A stretch of DNA of 64,000 bases from Mansonella perstans (Eukaryota; Nematoda; Chromadorea; Rhabditida; Onchocercidae), in the NCBI GenBank assembly GCA_037074765.1, contig JBAMDO010000072.1, forward strand, positions 124,001 to 188,000, given 5' to 3'. The notes below the pieces were generated by a model. It ran no database searches. It saw nothing but the letters and a program-made list of their open reading frames with translations, and was not told the origin of the DNA. The first letter of the stretch is position 1; each line of letters begins with the position of its first letter. Of this stretch, positions 21,202-32,725 are shown piece after piece. The position numbers were made by a program, and so were the translations under genes.

Positions 21202-23140
21202 TTGTTTTATTTTCTCTAAAAACCTCTCTATCATTGCACGGATTCTAAATTTGCAAGAAATCGCAAAATATTATTCGGCATTATCTTGTGTCATTACACT
21301 GCTTCATAAATAGGTATCAAGCAGAATATAAACTGAATAAATTTGTGCGACATTCCATAGCTTTTTGATAGTTTGCAGTATCCAAGCTGACTGGTGATTT
21401 GCAAACTGTAATAAATGAATCTATTGGTAATTTTATTGTCAGTTACTCACTAAATCATAAAAATACTGTAGTAGCAATGTAATTAAAAATTGCACAATAT
21501 TTCTATTTTTTTGTTCTTGGAATTCTTTAAAATTTATTACCAGAAAGGCTGAACTTGTTAAATAGTTTCTGTTGAAGCAGATTAATATTGAGAACTACAT
21601 ATGCCTTATGAACGATCATTTTTCTTTACTTTGTGTAGCCAATAGGTGCTGATCACGCTCCATCTAGCATAGAATAATACTTTCTCTAAAAATTAATTTA
21701 ATTGACAATTCAGTTAATGAATGAAAAAATTGGTCATTGATAGGGAGATTAGAAAAATGTACTTGTAGATGTACTTGTTTCCAGAAAAAAATTGAAATGG
21801 AGATTTATTTGTTGAAAAAGAAAAATACATTTGAAAATTCGAATAGAAAAGAAAAAATAAAAAAGTTGCACAGCATTATTCCACTTCCACTTCGTTGCAA
21901 TCACTGACGCGCAAGCAATTGTACCGTGAAAGAAAGTATTCAGCGGTTAATTGCCTTTTTATGTTCTCAGTTGAAATCAAAATAAACTAAATGATGACTA
22001 CACTTCCGGAATTGTTATAGTAACCACAAAAAACTGAGCGAAAGGATTATTTTATGACGAATTAATCTGTGATTGAAATTAATACGCACAATAACAACGT
22101 CATATCATTGACGTAAATGTCTGTCTCTCCCTTCCGCTTATTTCCTGGGGAATGCCCTGATGAATTTCGATTATCCACACATTTCTTTTGTTTATATCAC
22201 TCTCAACCATTAATTCGTTTTTCATTTGAAAATTTGGGTTACCGTCAAAAGTAATGCTTGGATTAGAGGAAAAGATTGCAGTGATCGAAAAAGGAGAAAA
22301 CAAATTTATCGAAGTTATGAATTTATCGAACTTTATTTCGAATGAAATTCGTAGTTTGCAAGGAACCGTTTTCTTTAATCACTATACTCTATCCTTCTCA
22401 TCAAATGTGTGCTATCATCAGAAAAACATAAAATGCTCCAAACAATAGGATATCAACATAAAGATTGTTTAAATAACATATATTCTGCGATCATTTGTCT
22501 GTTCTTCTATTAGTTCGTTTTTCTTATCTCTTTCCGGAAAATAAAAATCTGTTTAATCCACCATACAAATCACATCTCTTCGAACATTGAAATCATTGCT
22601 CTGCGAAATTTAGCGAATTTTCGGATTCCTCATTTCTATTTTAGATGCACAACGAGTCGATAATTGCTATATTCTCCCATCACGATATCGATTAAGCTGT
22701 TTATGAAACAAGAGCTTTAAGTCAACAGTCAGATATTACAAATGAATTATGAAGTCATATTTGCATCATTTTCTACTTCACTTTTTCTCTTTTTTTAAAA
22801 TTCAACGAACTTATATATATATCATTGATCTCAGTACCGTAAATTTCCACATTCAGTTTTTAGCTGATCAATAAAAAAAAGATTGGCAATGGTCATCTTC
22901 TTCTTGAAGCTGAATTTTTTTTCTACTTAATAGCAAATTTTACAACTCGAGGTTATTTGAGATCCTGACAAAATAGCGCTTTAAGATTATTTATGGCATA
23001 AGGATCATCAATCGGTTAATTAGCACGCTTATCTTCTGACATAACACAACGCTTTATATTCAACATTAATGCAGCAAAGATGTGAATCTTGTTGTAATAA
23101 AACGATATTTGTACACATTTCCAGGAATTTCAGATTACTT
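21202..23140. repeat. GY 3' flank and left outer arm of the palindrome
   Basis: No gene supported. 21340-22080 is the GY 3' flank, matched in inverse orientation by 36850-37600. 22254-23210 is matched in inverse orientation by 35360-36324, including the 64-codon frame at 22254-22448, which is 36127-36324 with two substitutions. Confidence 0.55.
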
Positions 23141-23195
23141 GTTATGCTGTCATTTGTTGCCACTAAATATTTGATTGCTTTGACAATAATGTAAA
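23141..23195 (+). pseudogene. Lone exon 1 of a GY subfamily-E gene
   Basis: Reads MLSFVATKYLIALTIM on the plus strand, the mirror of exon 1 of pseudogene F (35385-35433). Exons 2 and 3 are missing: about 30 bp further the sequence jumps to repeat block R1, so the gene body present in the right palindrome arm was deleted here. Confidence 0.6.
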
Positions 23196-23219
23196 TTAAA
23201 ATGTTTATTGTAATATTAT

Positions 23220-24440
23220 TCAGTTAGGAACTTTTTTCAAATAAAGTCGTAGTTTTTAAGAAACCGTCTTCGGCCAACTCTCTATTTCTTCCTTCACATC
23301 AAGTTTATACTTGTGAGTTATAAAAATTGCGGAACAATTGGAACATTTCTTTCTGCGATTTGCGTTTCATCACAATAATTTTTTGAACTGTGTGTATTCT
23401 AAGATTTTTGGTGAATCCATCCGTTCACTCTTTTGCTTTTTCCGGGAAACAAAATCCTGATCTTAAGATTTTACCATTTGTTTAATTCATCTCAAATAGT
23501 ATTTACATTTGTTTTGTTTGAAAATCAAAATAGAAACTTCCAAATAATTTGTCATTTAATCAAAACTAATTTGCCTCAACTGCTTTGTTGCTTTTGTTGC
23601 TTCATGTCCTGTTGTAAAACCTATCCAATTGCTCCGTTATTAGTACTTCTGAAATCAAGTAAGCTCAATGAAAGCAACTGATTTTATATTTGTCCCTCTT
23701 AACTCAAGCATGGAAAAGTACAGAACACAGAAAAGAGAGAGAAATAAGGTTTAGCGCAAAAAGTCGGATCGTAGAGCAACAATCTTGTTGTGGTTACGGT
23801 ACGATTCTGCATATGATAGTGGAAAACATTATAATCAACCAGCTTAATTACTGTACCTTGTCAATTTTGTGTATCCATTGTAGAGCGTTTGTTTTCTGGG
23901 AAGAACGAATATGTTTCTTTTGCAATTTGCCTGAACCTATTTTTGTTGTTGAAACGTTTGTTTAAAATTAGCTATGCAAAAACAAAAAATTGGTCACATA
24001 ATTGCTTTCTTGCTTCCAATTATTCCGCATTCGCTTTTCCCGATGTCTTGAAAAACGACATTTCCGAATGAGAACCATTTGAGAGCTATAGCCGATTTCG
24101 GCGAAATGCAAACTTGACTTTTCCATAGGGCCAGTTGCTTTTGAAAAAAGTCAGCAAAATTTAAAAAAAAAAATCTGGTGCTATCATAGAATCAATTGGC
24201 TCTCTTCGCTTAACACTTCGAATTTAGTCAACGGTTGAAAAAAACTCATTTTTGAGTTTTATCCTGACGAATTTTAGAATTATTATCATAATAACTTATT
24301 TCTGTCAATTCACGTTGTCTATTATGTGAAAAAGTCACTTCCTGAAATTGGTTAGCACAGAACACAAAAACAACGAACTTTGTCACTGCAAATTCTTACA
24401 GAAGTAGTTTTATTCAACAGGAATGCAACTTGCAGGAATT
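23220..24440. repeat. Inverted copy of repeat block R1
   Basis: No gene supported. Mirror of 32950-34010. Contains the frames 23433-23681, 23690-23965 and 23889-24071, each with a near-identical counterpart on the other strand in the right palindrome arm. Confidence 0.55.
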
Positions 24441-26438
24441 TAAGATTACTTCTTATACTGTCAGCTGTTATGATTGAATATTGTATTGTTTTAATTATTT
24501 AAATTGTTGCAATTCAAATGTAACTCAAAGTTTTAAAGCGCTGTTATTATATCATTCGTCGAATTTAGTTGCATATTAGTGTGTTACTTTTCGTCTAATA
24601 CAGTCTATAGTGATTATGTACGCTTTTCATCGACAGCATCCAACGCCCAACTCTTTATTTCTTTCTTCATACCAGTGAGCCATAACCGAATTCGACGAAA
24701 CTCAAATTTTATTTTTCTTTGGGGCCAGTTGCCTTTTAAAAAAGACAAAGAATTCTACTGTTACCGATTTTGTGAATTATCAAAAATCAATCGGCTCTCT
24801 TCGCTTAACACTTTGAATGTAGTCAACGGTAAAATTATCTTCATAATAACTTATTTTTGTCAATTCACGTCATCCATTAATACGTGAAAAAGACCTCATG
24901 AAGATTTCTCTGTTTTTTTTTTAAAGACAATTAGCCCTAAGGAAAAGTAAAGTTTGCGCTTTGCAGAGTTCCGTGTGGCTCACTAGTACACGTTTGATGT
25001 GAAGGAAGAAATAAAGAGTTGGACGGAGATGGTTTTTCTAAAAATTACTTTTTATTCCATTTTATTCGAAAAAAGTTCCCAGCTGTGATAAACTTGTTCC
25101 TTCTATTCCGCGTCATACGTGCTTTTTTTCCTCTAATTATTACTTTCCGCGATCAACAAAATTTTGAAAGGGCAAGGAAACATTGTTCAAAACTCTAAAT
25201 GTGAACTCTTAATGACTAGAAAAAATGCCTGTTGATTGTGCTTAATTACTGAATGCAAAAAACTATATAAAAAACTCCTGGTGAATAATCTCGTGTGCTG
25301 CTCCGGGAATTAAAATTCAACAATTGAGTGGTTTTTGAGAAGTTAGAATTTACTGCCTTCTTCATTTTCGAAATTTCATTCGCTTAAAATGACTTTATTT
25401 AATTAAAGAGCATCTGTACAAGGAACACATTGTTATAATTTTCCTATTAATGATCGAGTTGATTCTTGGAGGATGAACAACAATTTTGAAAATTCCAGAA
25501 AAGCAAATTTTAAAGTATTACGTGTCAAAAAAATTACTACTTTTCAACCACTTTGTTATCGCATTATTTCAATTATTTATTATAATAATTTGTCATAAAA
25601 GAATCTTTCGCTTAGTTTTTGTATTTACTGGAAATGTAGTCTTCATTCAGTTTATTTCGATTTGAACTGAGGACAGAAAGAGACAATTAACCGCTGTATA
25701 CTTCCTTTCACGGTACAATTGCTTGCATGTTAGTGATTTCAACAAGCGGAAGTGGAATAATGTTGCCATTTTTTTTCATTTCTTCTTTTATATTCGAATT
25801 TTCAAATGTATTTGTCTATTTCAACAAATATATCTCTATTTCAACCTTTTTCTGCAGCAAGTACATCTACAAGAAGTACATTTCTCTAATCTCCCTATCA
25901 ATGACCAATTTCTTCATTCATTGATTGAATTGTCAATTAAATTAATTTTTAGAGAAAGTATCATTCTATGCTAGATGGAGTATGACCAGCACCTATTGGC
26001 TACGCAAAGTAAACAAGAATGACCGTTCATAAGGCATATGTAATTCGCAGTATTATTGTGCTTCAACAGAAATTATTTAATAAGTTCAGCCTTTCGGTAA
26101 TAAATTTTTAAGAATTCCAAGAACAAAAACATAGGAATACTATACAATTTTTAATTTAACACTGTTACAATATTTTTATGATGTAGCAAGTAAGTGACAA
26201 TAAAACTACCAATAGATTCATTTATTGTAGTTTGCAAATTATTAGTCAGCATGGACACTGCAAAATATGATAGAGCTACGGAATATCGCATTGTTTTTCG
26301 ACATGCTTGCAAGATTTATTCAGTTTACATTCATTTTCATAACTTGCTTATAAGAGACAAGATAATATCGATTTTGCATTTTTTTGCAAATTTAGAGTTC
26401 GCAGAATGATAAGAAGGTTTTTGGAGAAAATAAAACAA
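24441..26438. repeat. GY exon 1 remnant, inter-unit repeat and 3' flank of gene I
   Basis: 24450-24530 is a damaged plus-strand GY exon 1 (related to exon 1 of copy C) with no following gene. 24600-24640 retains about 40 bp of the segment that borders the bacterial insertion at 8345 and 32705-32760. 24641-25400 mirrors 31560-32230. 25400-26430 is the GY 3' flank, with a broken MPKKLLLF-type frame near 25527 (ATG replaced by GTG). TTTATT on plus at 26315-26320 is the likely polyadenylation signal of gene I. Confidence 0.5.
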
Positions 26439-26928
26439 TTAGACACCATAATAATAGTAGTAAGGATAGTACGAGTATCCACCGTAGTACGGATAACCGT
26501 AATATGGCTGCGAAAAAGGATTTGACAAGCCTGAACCAAATGTGCTTCCCACAAATAAACCCAGACCAGCACCAAAGGAAAAAGTCGGCTGACCTCTTCG
26601 GCTTCCACCAATTCTTGGACGTCGAAATTGTGCACCGTTCAACGACTAAAATTTAAAAAATAAGCTCTCACTGGAGACTGTGACAATTAAAGGAGCACTA
26701 ATAAGAGATTTGAAACATACATTGCGGCCTACTGTGTTATTGTTGTACGAGAACAGATTTAATTCGAACAGCTGTGCATCTGTTTCAGCGATTGATAATG
26801 CTGTACTAAATGAGAAGTAACACATTAATAGGCAAATTAACTCAACGAATGATGTGATAATAGCACTTTAAGATTTTAACTTACATTGTTAAAGCAATGA
26901 AATACTCAATTGCAACAATTGACTGCAT
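26439..26928 (-). CDS. GY-family secreted protein I
   Basis: Intact minus-strand gene: exon 1 26885-26928, exon 2 26721-26805, exon 3 26439-26645, 111 residues. Signal peptide MQSIVAIEYFIALT into ALSIAETDAQL. The mature part has LFELNLFSYNNN, an Arg-rich linker (RRPRIGGSRRGQ), FGAGLGLFVGSTFGSGLSN and the tail PYYGYPYYGGYSYYPYYYYY ending GV. It lies in the left half of the large palindrome opposite gene J. Exon 2 is closest to that of gene L, so sequence relationships do not simply follow position. Confidence 0.82.
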
Positions 26929-29433
26929 AATAAATAATTCCTGCAATTATATAAATTTCTATAATTGTAAAAAAGTTCACATCTTCCGTGCATTCATGCT
27001 GAATAAAACTAGTACTGTGAGAAGTAAAGTTTATTTCCTTTGTGTTTTGTTCCAATGAGTTTCAGGAGTGACTTTTTCACGCATTAATGGACAACTGGCA
27101 AAAAGAGTTACTGTGAAGATGATTTCACCGCTAACTAAATTGAAAATGTTAGGCGAAGAGAGCCGATTGATTTTTGATAATTCACAAAATCGGTAACAGT
27201 AGAATTCTTTGTCTTTTTTAAAAGGCAACTGGCCCCAAAGAAAAATAAAATTTGAGTTTGGTCGAATTCGGTTATGGCTCACTGGTATGAAGAAAGAAAT
27301 AAAGAGTTGGACGCAGACGGTTCCTTAAAAACTATAATTTCTTTCGAAAAGCGTTTATTATTATGGCTATGGTAAACTTGTTCTTCCTGTTCTACGTCTT
27401 ATGTGCTTTTTTCCTCTAATCATTACTTTCGACGGCCAACAGTTCCTGTTGAAGCACAATAATACTGCGGATTACATATGCTTTATGAACGGTCATTCTT
27501 GTTTACTTTGTGTAGCCAATAGGTGCTGATCATGCTCCATCTAGTATAGAATGATACTTTCTCTAAAAATTAATTTAATTGGCAATTCAATCAATGAATG
27601 AAAAAATTGGTTATTGATATGGAGATTAGAGAAATGTGTTTCTTGTAGATGTACTTGTTTATAGAAAAAGGTTGAAACGGAGATTTATTTGTTGAAATAG
27701 ACAAATACATTTGAAAATTCGAATAGAAAATAAGAAATGAAAAAATGGGCAACATTATTCCACTTCCACTTGTTGAAATCACTGACATGCAAGCAATTGT
27801 ACCGTGAAAGGAAGTATAGAGCGGTTAATTGTCTTTTTCTGTCCTCAGTTGAAATCGAAATAAACTGAATGATGACTACATTTCCAGTAAATACAAAAAC
27901 TAAGCGAAGGATTCTTTTATGACAAATTATTATAATAAATAACTGAAATAATTACTAAATTACTACTTTTCAACAAAGTGGTTGAAAAGTAGTAATTTTT
28001 TTGGCATGTAATACTTTAAAATTTGCTTTTTTGGAATTTTTTAAACTGTTGTTCATCATATAGAATTAATTCGATCATTAATGGGGAAATTATAAAAATG
28101 TACTCCTTGTACAGATGCTTTTTAATTAAAGGAAGCCTTTTCAAAAAAAAAAGTTCTAATTTGCTCAAAAACCATTCAATTTTCTCAGTTCCCGGAGCTG
28201 CATGCAAGGTTATTCACCAGGAGTTTTTTGCATTAAATAATCATGTTCAATTAACAAGCACTTTTTCTAGTCATTAAGAGTTCACATTTAGAGTTTCGAA
28301 CAATGCCTCCTTGCCCTTTCAAAATTTTGTTAGCCGTCGAAGGTAATGTTTAAAGGGAAAAAGCAGCTATGACGCGAAAAGGAGGAACAGGTTTATCACA
28401 GTTGAGAACTTCAAATAAAATCGTAGTTTTTTAGAAAAAAAAAAAATCCAACTCTTTATTTCTTCCTTCACATCAAACGTGTACCAGTGAGCCACACCGA
28501 ATTCGGCAAAGCGCAAACTTTACTTTTCCTTAGGGCGAATTATCTTTTAAGAAAAGACAGAGAAATCTACTGTTAACAGTTGTGCGATTCATCTGAAATC
28601 AATTCGCTCTCTTCGTTTAACTCTTTGAATTCACTGTGTCATATCTCTTACTATCTATTCGTATTTACTAAGAACACTGTCATCTGTCACCGCTGCTTCA
28701 ACGCTGTTCCAAAAAATAATTTTGGAATTTATGGAAATAACATTTCCGTACTATTCAATTCAACGTATTCAATTACTAAAATATGAAAGACAAATGTAAT
28801 TTTTTTGGAAAATTATCTTTTAGTTCGAAGAGAAAGGAATTGAGCAATAGTTAAATATTTAGGGGTTAGAAAACTTTATTTTGACCTTAAATTTACGGTT
28901 ACCAAACAGATCATTTGTCCTTACAGTTGAATTTCACCTGATGGCTAATTAACATAATATCGTTGTTCTCTTTCAGTGGTTTTATGACTAATTTGAAAAT
29001 GGTGTAGAGTTCAATTTCAAATTATCCGTGGTTTTTTCAGACATTCGCGCAGTTTGGTTATAATAGTGATTTTCCTTTATCTTCTTTTACATTGGCCAAA
29101 AGGAGGTACAATGAAATTTATCCTTAATTAAGTTGTAATTTAAAAAGTTCGATGCGTACTACAAGGCATGTCTACAAGGCTCTGAAGTAGAACAGAAAAG
29201 CCTTTCGAAAATGCTATACTTTTTCAGCTGTTTTAGCTAAAAATCCTTACTGAAATATTCCATTTACAATTCGTTTGCGGTTTTCAGGACTTCAACATTT
29301 CTAATAAATTAGATTTCAATAATTCATCACGGTGTTAAATGTTAAAATAAATAAATTGTATTTAGCTGCTGAAGCACTTTTTGAATTTGATTGGCTTTCA
29401 TAAGTGAGCTGCAAAAGTAAACAACACTTACAG
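26929..29433. repeat. Palindrome centre
   Basis: 26929-27430 is GY 5' flank and inter-unit repeat, mirrored by 30050-30378. 27440-28560 holds a 3' flank fragment and inter-unit repeat. 28570-29433 is a segment found inverted at 54318-55190. It includes a 68-codon plus-strand frame at 28580-28786 (VICHRCFNAVPKNNFGIYGN), conserved in the other copy (54970-55152), and an AG-bounded stretch from about 29042 reading TFAQFGYNSDFPLSSFTLAK. Neither is recognised. Confidence 0.4.
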
Positions 29434-29532
29434 ATAACCTTTGAAAGCCAATTCATCCTGAACGGTGTCTGCGTAATTTTACGAGGCACTTTATAGTTTG
29501 ATGAAGAAAAGGCTACCGAAAAAGAACATAGG
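29434..29532 (+). pseudogene. CBFB/BRO-1-like terminal exon, broken copy
   Basis: Plus-strand copy of the exon at 54158-54313. It has the same acceptor (ACTTACAG) and reads ITFESQFILNGVCVILRG, then a 33-bp in-frame deletion and a CAG-to-TAG stop before FDEEKA. The deletion starts and ends at G within sequence that is coding in the intact copy, and it removes most of the segment between the NGVCVI and FDEE motifs of core-binding factor beta. Downstream sequence switches to GY 3' flank at about 29535. Confidence 0.6.
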
Positions 29533-29534
29533 CT

Positions 29535-30378
29535 TAGAAAAAAATGTACTTCTTGTTCATGTGCTTGTTTGTAGAAAAAGGTTGAAACGGAGATTTATTT
29601 GTTGAAATAGACAAATACATTTGAAAATTCGAATGGAAAAGAAGAAATGAAAAAATTGGACAGCATAATTCCACTTCCACTTGTTGAAATCACTGACATG
29701 CAAGTAATTGTACCGTGAAAGAAGTAATAGTCTTTTTCTGTCCTCAGTTAAAATCAAAATAAACTGAATGAAATATATGGTTGAATTACTGTAATTATTA
29801 TAAAAAAATGATGTAATTTCTGTAAATAACAATTAGCGACACTTGTTACAGCTCCATAAAATTTAATCAGTAAATTTCCAACATTTAAAATATCATAAAT
29901 ATGAAATTTTAACTGGCAACTTTTTTCAATTCAATAATCAGACCTAATCAACGCTGAGTCTTCTCAGCCATTAAGAGTTCACATTTAGATTTTTGAGCAA
30001 TGACTCTTTGCTTTTTCAAGACTTTATTAGCCATCGAAAATGGTACTTAGAGGAAAAAAGCGCATATAACGCAGAATAGGAAGAACAAGTTTACCACAGT
30101 CATAATAATAAACATTTTTCGAAAGAAACTGTAGTTATAAGGAACCGTCTTCGCCCAACTCTTTATTTCTTCCTTCATATCAAATTTATACCAGTGGGCC
30201 ATAACCGAATTCGAGAAACTCAAACATTATTTTTCGTTGGGGCCAGTTGTCTTTTAAAACAGACAAAGAATTCTACTGTTACCGATTTTGTGAATTATCT
30301 AAAATCAATCGACTCTCTTCGCTTAACACTTTGAATTTAGTCAACGGTGACAATTGCAGGAATTTCAGAAAACTTATT
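29535..30378. repeat. Inter-unit repeat and 5' flank of gene J
   Basis: No gene supported. 29550-29770 is inverted GY 3' flank. 29770-29910 holds the truncated start of an O3 copy. 29940-30378 is inter-unit repeat and the GY 5' flank. The usual TATA-like block is shortened: exon 1 is preceded closely by CAATTGCAGGAATTTCAG. Confidence 0.45.
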
Positions 30379-30855
30379 ATGCAGTCAGTTGTTACGATTG
30401 AGTATTTCATTGCGCTAACAATGTAAGTTAAAATCTTAAAGTGCTATTATCACATCATTTTTTGAGTTAATTTGCCTATTAATGTGTAACTTCTCGTTTA
30501 GCATAGTATTGTCAACCGCTAAAACAGATGCACAGTTCGATATTAATCTCTTCTCGTACAACAGGAACAGGGCAGGCAACAACGTATGTTTCAAATCTCT
30601 TATTGGCGCTCATTTAATTGTCACAGTCCACAGTGAGAGCTTATTTTTTTATTTTAGTCGTTAAACCGCGGACGAAATGGCTTTGGACGCCCAGGAATTC
30701 TTGGAGGCGGAAGAGGTTTTCCGGGTCTATTTGGAGCTGCTGCTCTGGGTTTTGTTGCCGGAAGCGCATTTGGTTCACGCTTCTCAAATCCTTTTTCGCA
30801 ACCAAGCTTTGGTTATCCCTACTACTATCCTTATTACTATTATTATCGTGGCTAA
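30379..30855 (+). CDS. GY-family secreted protein J
   Basis: Intact plus-strand gene: exon 1 30379-30422, exon 2 30502-30583, exon 3 30658-30855, 107 residues, the shortest intact member. Signal peptide MQSVVTIEYFIALT into VLSTAKTDAQF. The mature protein has FSYNRNRAGNN, a Gly-rich linker (FGRPGILGGGRGFPGLFG), AAALGFVAGSAFGSRFSN and a short tail ending YPYYYPYYYYRG. The AAALGF variant is shared only with copies M and N, grouping these three. AATAAA at 30974-30979 lies 119 bp past the stop. Confidence 0.82.
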
Positions 30856-32455
30856 TTGTTTTATTTTCTCCAAAAACATTTCTATCATTGCACGGATTTT
30901 ATATTTACAAAAAAATACAAAATCGGTATTATCTTGCGTCTTATGAGCAAGTTTTGAAACAGAATGTAAACTGAATAAATCTTGCAAGCATGTCGAAAAA
31001 CTATGCGATATTCCGTAGCTCTGTTGTATTTTGCAGTGTCCATGCTGACTAGTAATTTGCAAACTACAATAAATGAATCTATTGGTAGTTTTATTGTCAG
31101 TTATTCACTAAATGATTGAAATATTGTAGTAGCAATGTAATTAAAAATTGCACAGTATTCCTATGTTTTTGTTCTTGGAATTCTTTAAAATTTATTACCA
31201 GAAGGGCTGAACTTATTAAATAATTTCTGTTGAAGCACAATAATACTGCGAATTACATATGCCTTATGAACGGTCATTCTTGTTTACTTTGTGTAGCCAA
31301 TAAGTGCTGGTCATACTCCATCTAGCATAGAATGGTACTTTCTCTAAAAATTAATTTAATTGACAATTCAATCAATGAATGAAAAAATTGGTCATTGATA
31401 GGGAGATTAGAGAAATGTATTTCTTGTAGATATACTTGTTTGTAGAAAAAGGTTGAAACGGAGATTTATTTGTTGAAACAGACAAATACATTTGAAAATT
31501 CGAATAGAAAAGGAGAAATGAAAAAAAATGGGCAACATTATTCCACTTCCAGTAAATTCTAACTTCTCAAAAACCACTCAATTGTTGAATTTTAATTCCC
31601 GGAGCAGCACACGAGGTTATTCACCAGGAATTTTTATATAGTTTTTTGCATTCAATAACCAAGCCCAATCAACAAGCACTTTTTCTAGTCATTAAGAGTT
31701 CATATTTAGAGTTTTGAACAATTTTTCCTTGCCCTTTCAAAATTTTGTTGACCGCCGAAAGTAATAATTAGAGGAAAAAAAGCACGTATGACGCGGAATA
31801 GAAGGAACAAGTTTATCACAGCTGGGAACTTTTTTCGAATAAAATGGAATAAAAAGTAATTTTTAGAAAAACCATCTCCGTCCAACTCTTTATTTCTTCC
31901 TTCACATCAAACGTGTACTAGTGAGCCACACGGAACTCTGCAAAGCGCAAACTTTACTTTTCCTTAGGGCTAATTGTCTTTTAAAAAAAAACAGAGAAAT
32001 CTTCATGAGGTCTTTTTCACGTATTAATGGATGACGTGAATTGACAAAAATAAGTTATTATGAAGATAATTTCACCGTTGACTACATTCAAAGTGTTAAG
32101 CGAAGAGAGCCGATTGATTTTTGATAATTCACAAAATCGGTAACAGTAGAATTCTTTGTCTTTTTTAAAAGGCAACTGGCCCCAAAGAAAAATAAAATTT
32201 GAGTTTCTGGCTCACTGGTATGAAGAAAGAAACAAAGAGTTGGGCGAAAACGGTTCCTTAAAAACTACAGTTTCTTTCGAAAAATGTTTATTATTATTGA
32301 CTGTGGTAAACTTGTTCTTCCTATTCTGCGTTATATACGCTTTTTTCTTTTAAGTACCACTTTCGACGGCTAACAAAGTCTTGAAAAGTCAAAGAGTCAT
32401 TGCTCAAAAATCTAAATGTGGACTTTTAATGTTTACATATTCGTTGCATTCATTT
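30856..32455. repeat. GY 3' flank and inter-unit repeat, right palindrome arm
   Basis: No gene supported. Mirrors 24641-26380. The region just after gene J (30900-31330) is also nearly identical, inverted, to 46360-46800, tying gene J to copies M and N. Confidence 0.5.
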
Positions 32456-32725
32456 GAATCGGAATGTGAGATTTATTGAAGACTTACTCTGATAATCATA
32501 GGTGGAATTAAGAGAATAGCCACGATTCTTTGTTAGACTTAGTTAAAGTTCAAAAAGAGTCATAAAAGTCATTTGCTCCTGGAAGTCATGATAATGAAAG
32601 ACTGAATTACCGCACATCAAAATACTAAAGCGAAAAAAAAAAACAAAAAGAACCCCGAAGTAGCTAGCTATTACACAATTTTAAAATCTGACGTTGGATG
32701 CTGTCGGTGAAAAGCGTACATAATC
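32456..32725 (+). pseudogene. Second copy of the edge of the bacterial insertion
   Basis: Matches 8036-8345, including the probable rpoB stretch at 32524-32568 (DSLLDLVKVQKES, here followed by a stop). The mdh, lolC and pccB parts are absent, so this locus was duplicated after the insertion and then truncated on its left side, or joined at that point. It is followed by a GY exon 1/intron remnant (32780-32900) as at 8380-8502. Confidence 0.55.
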
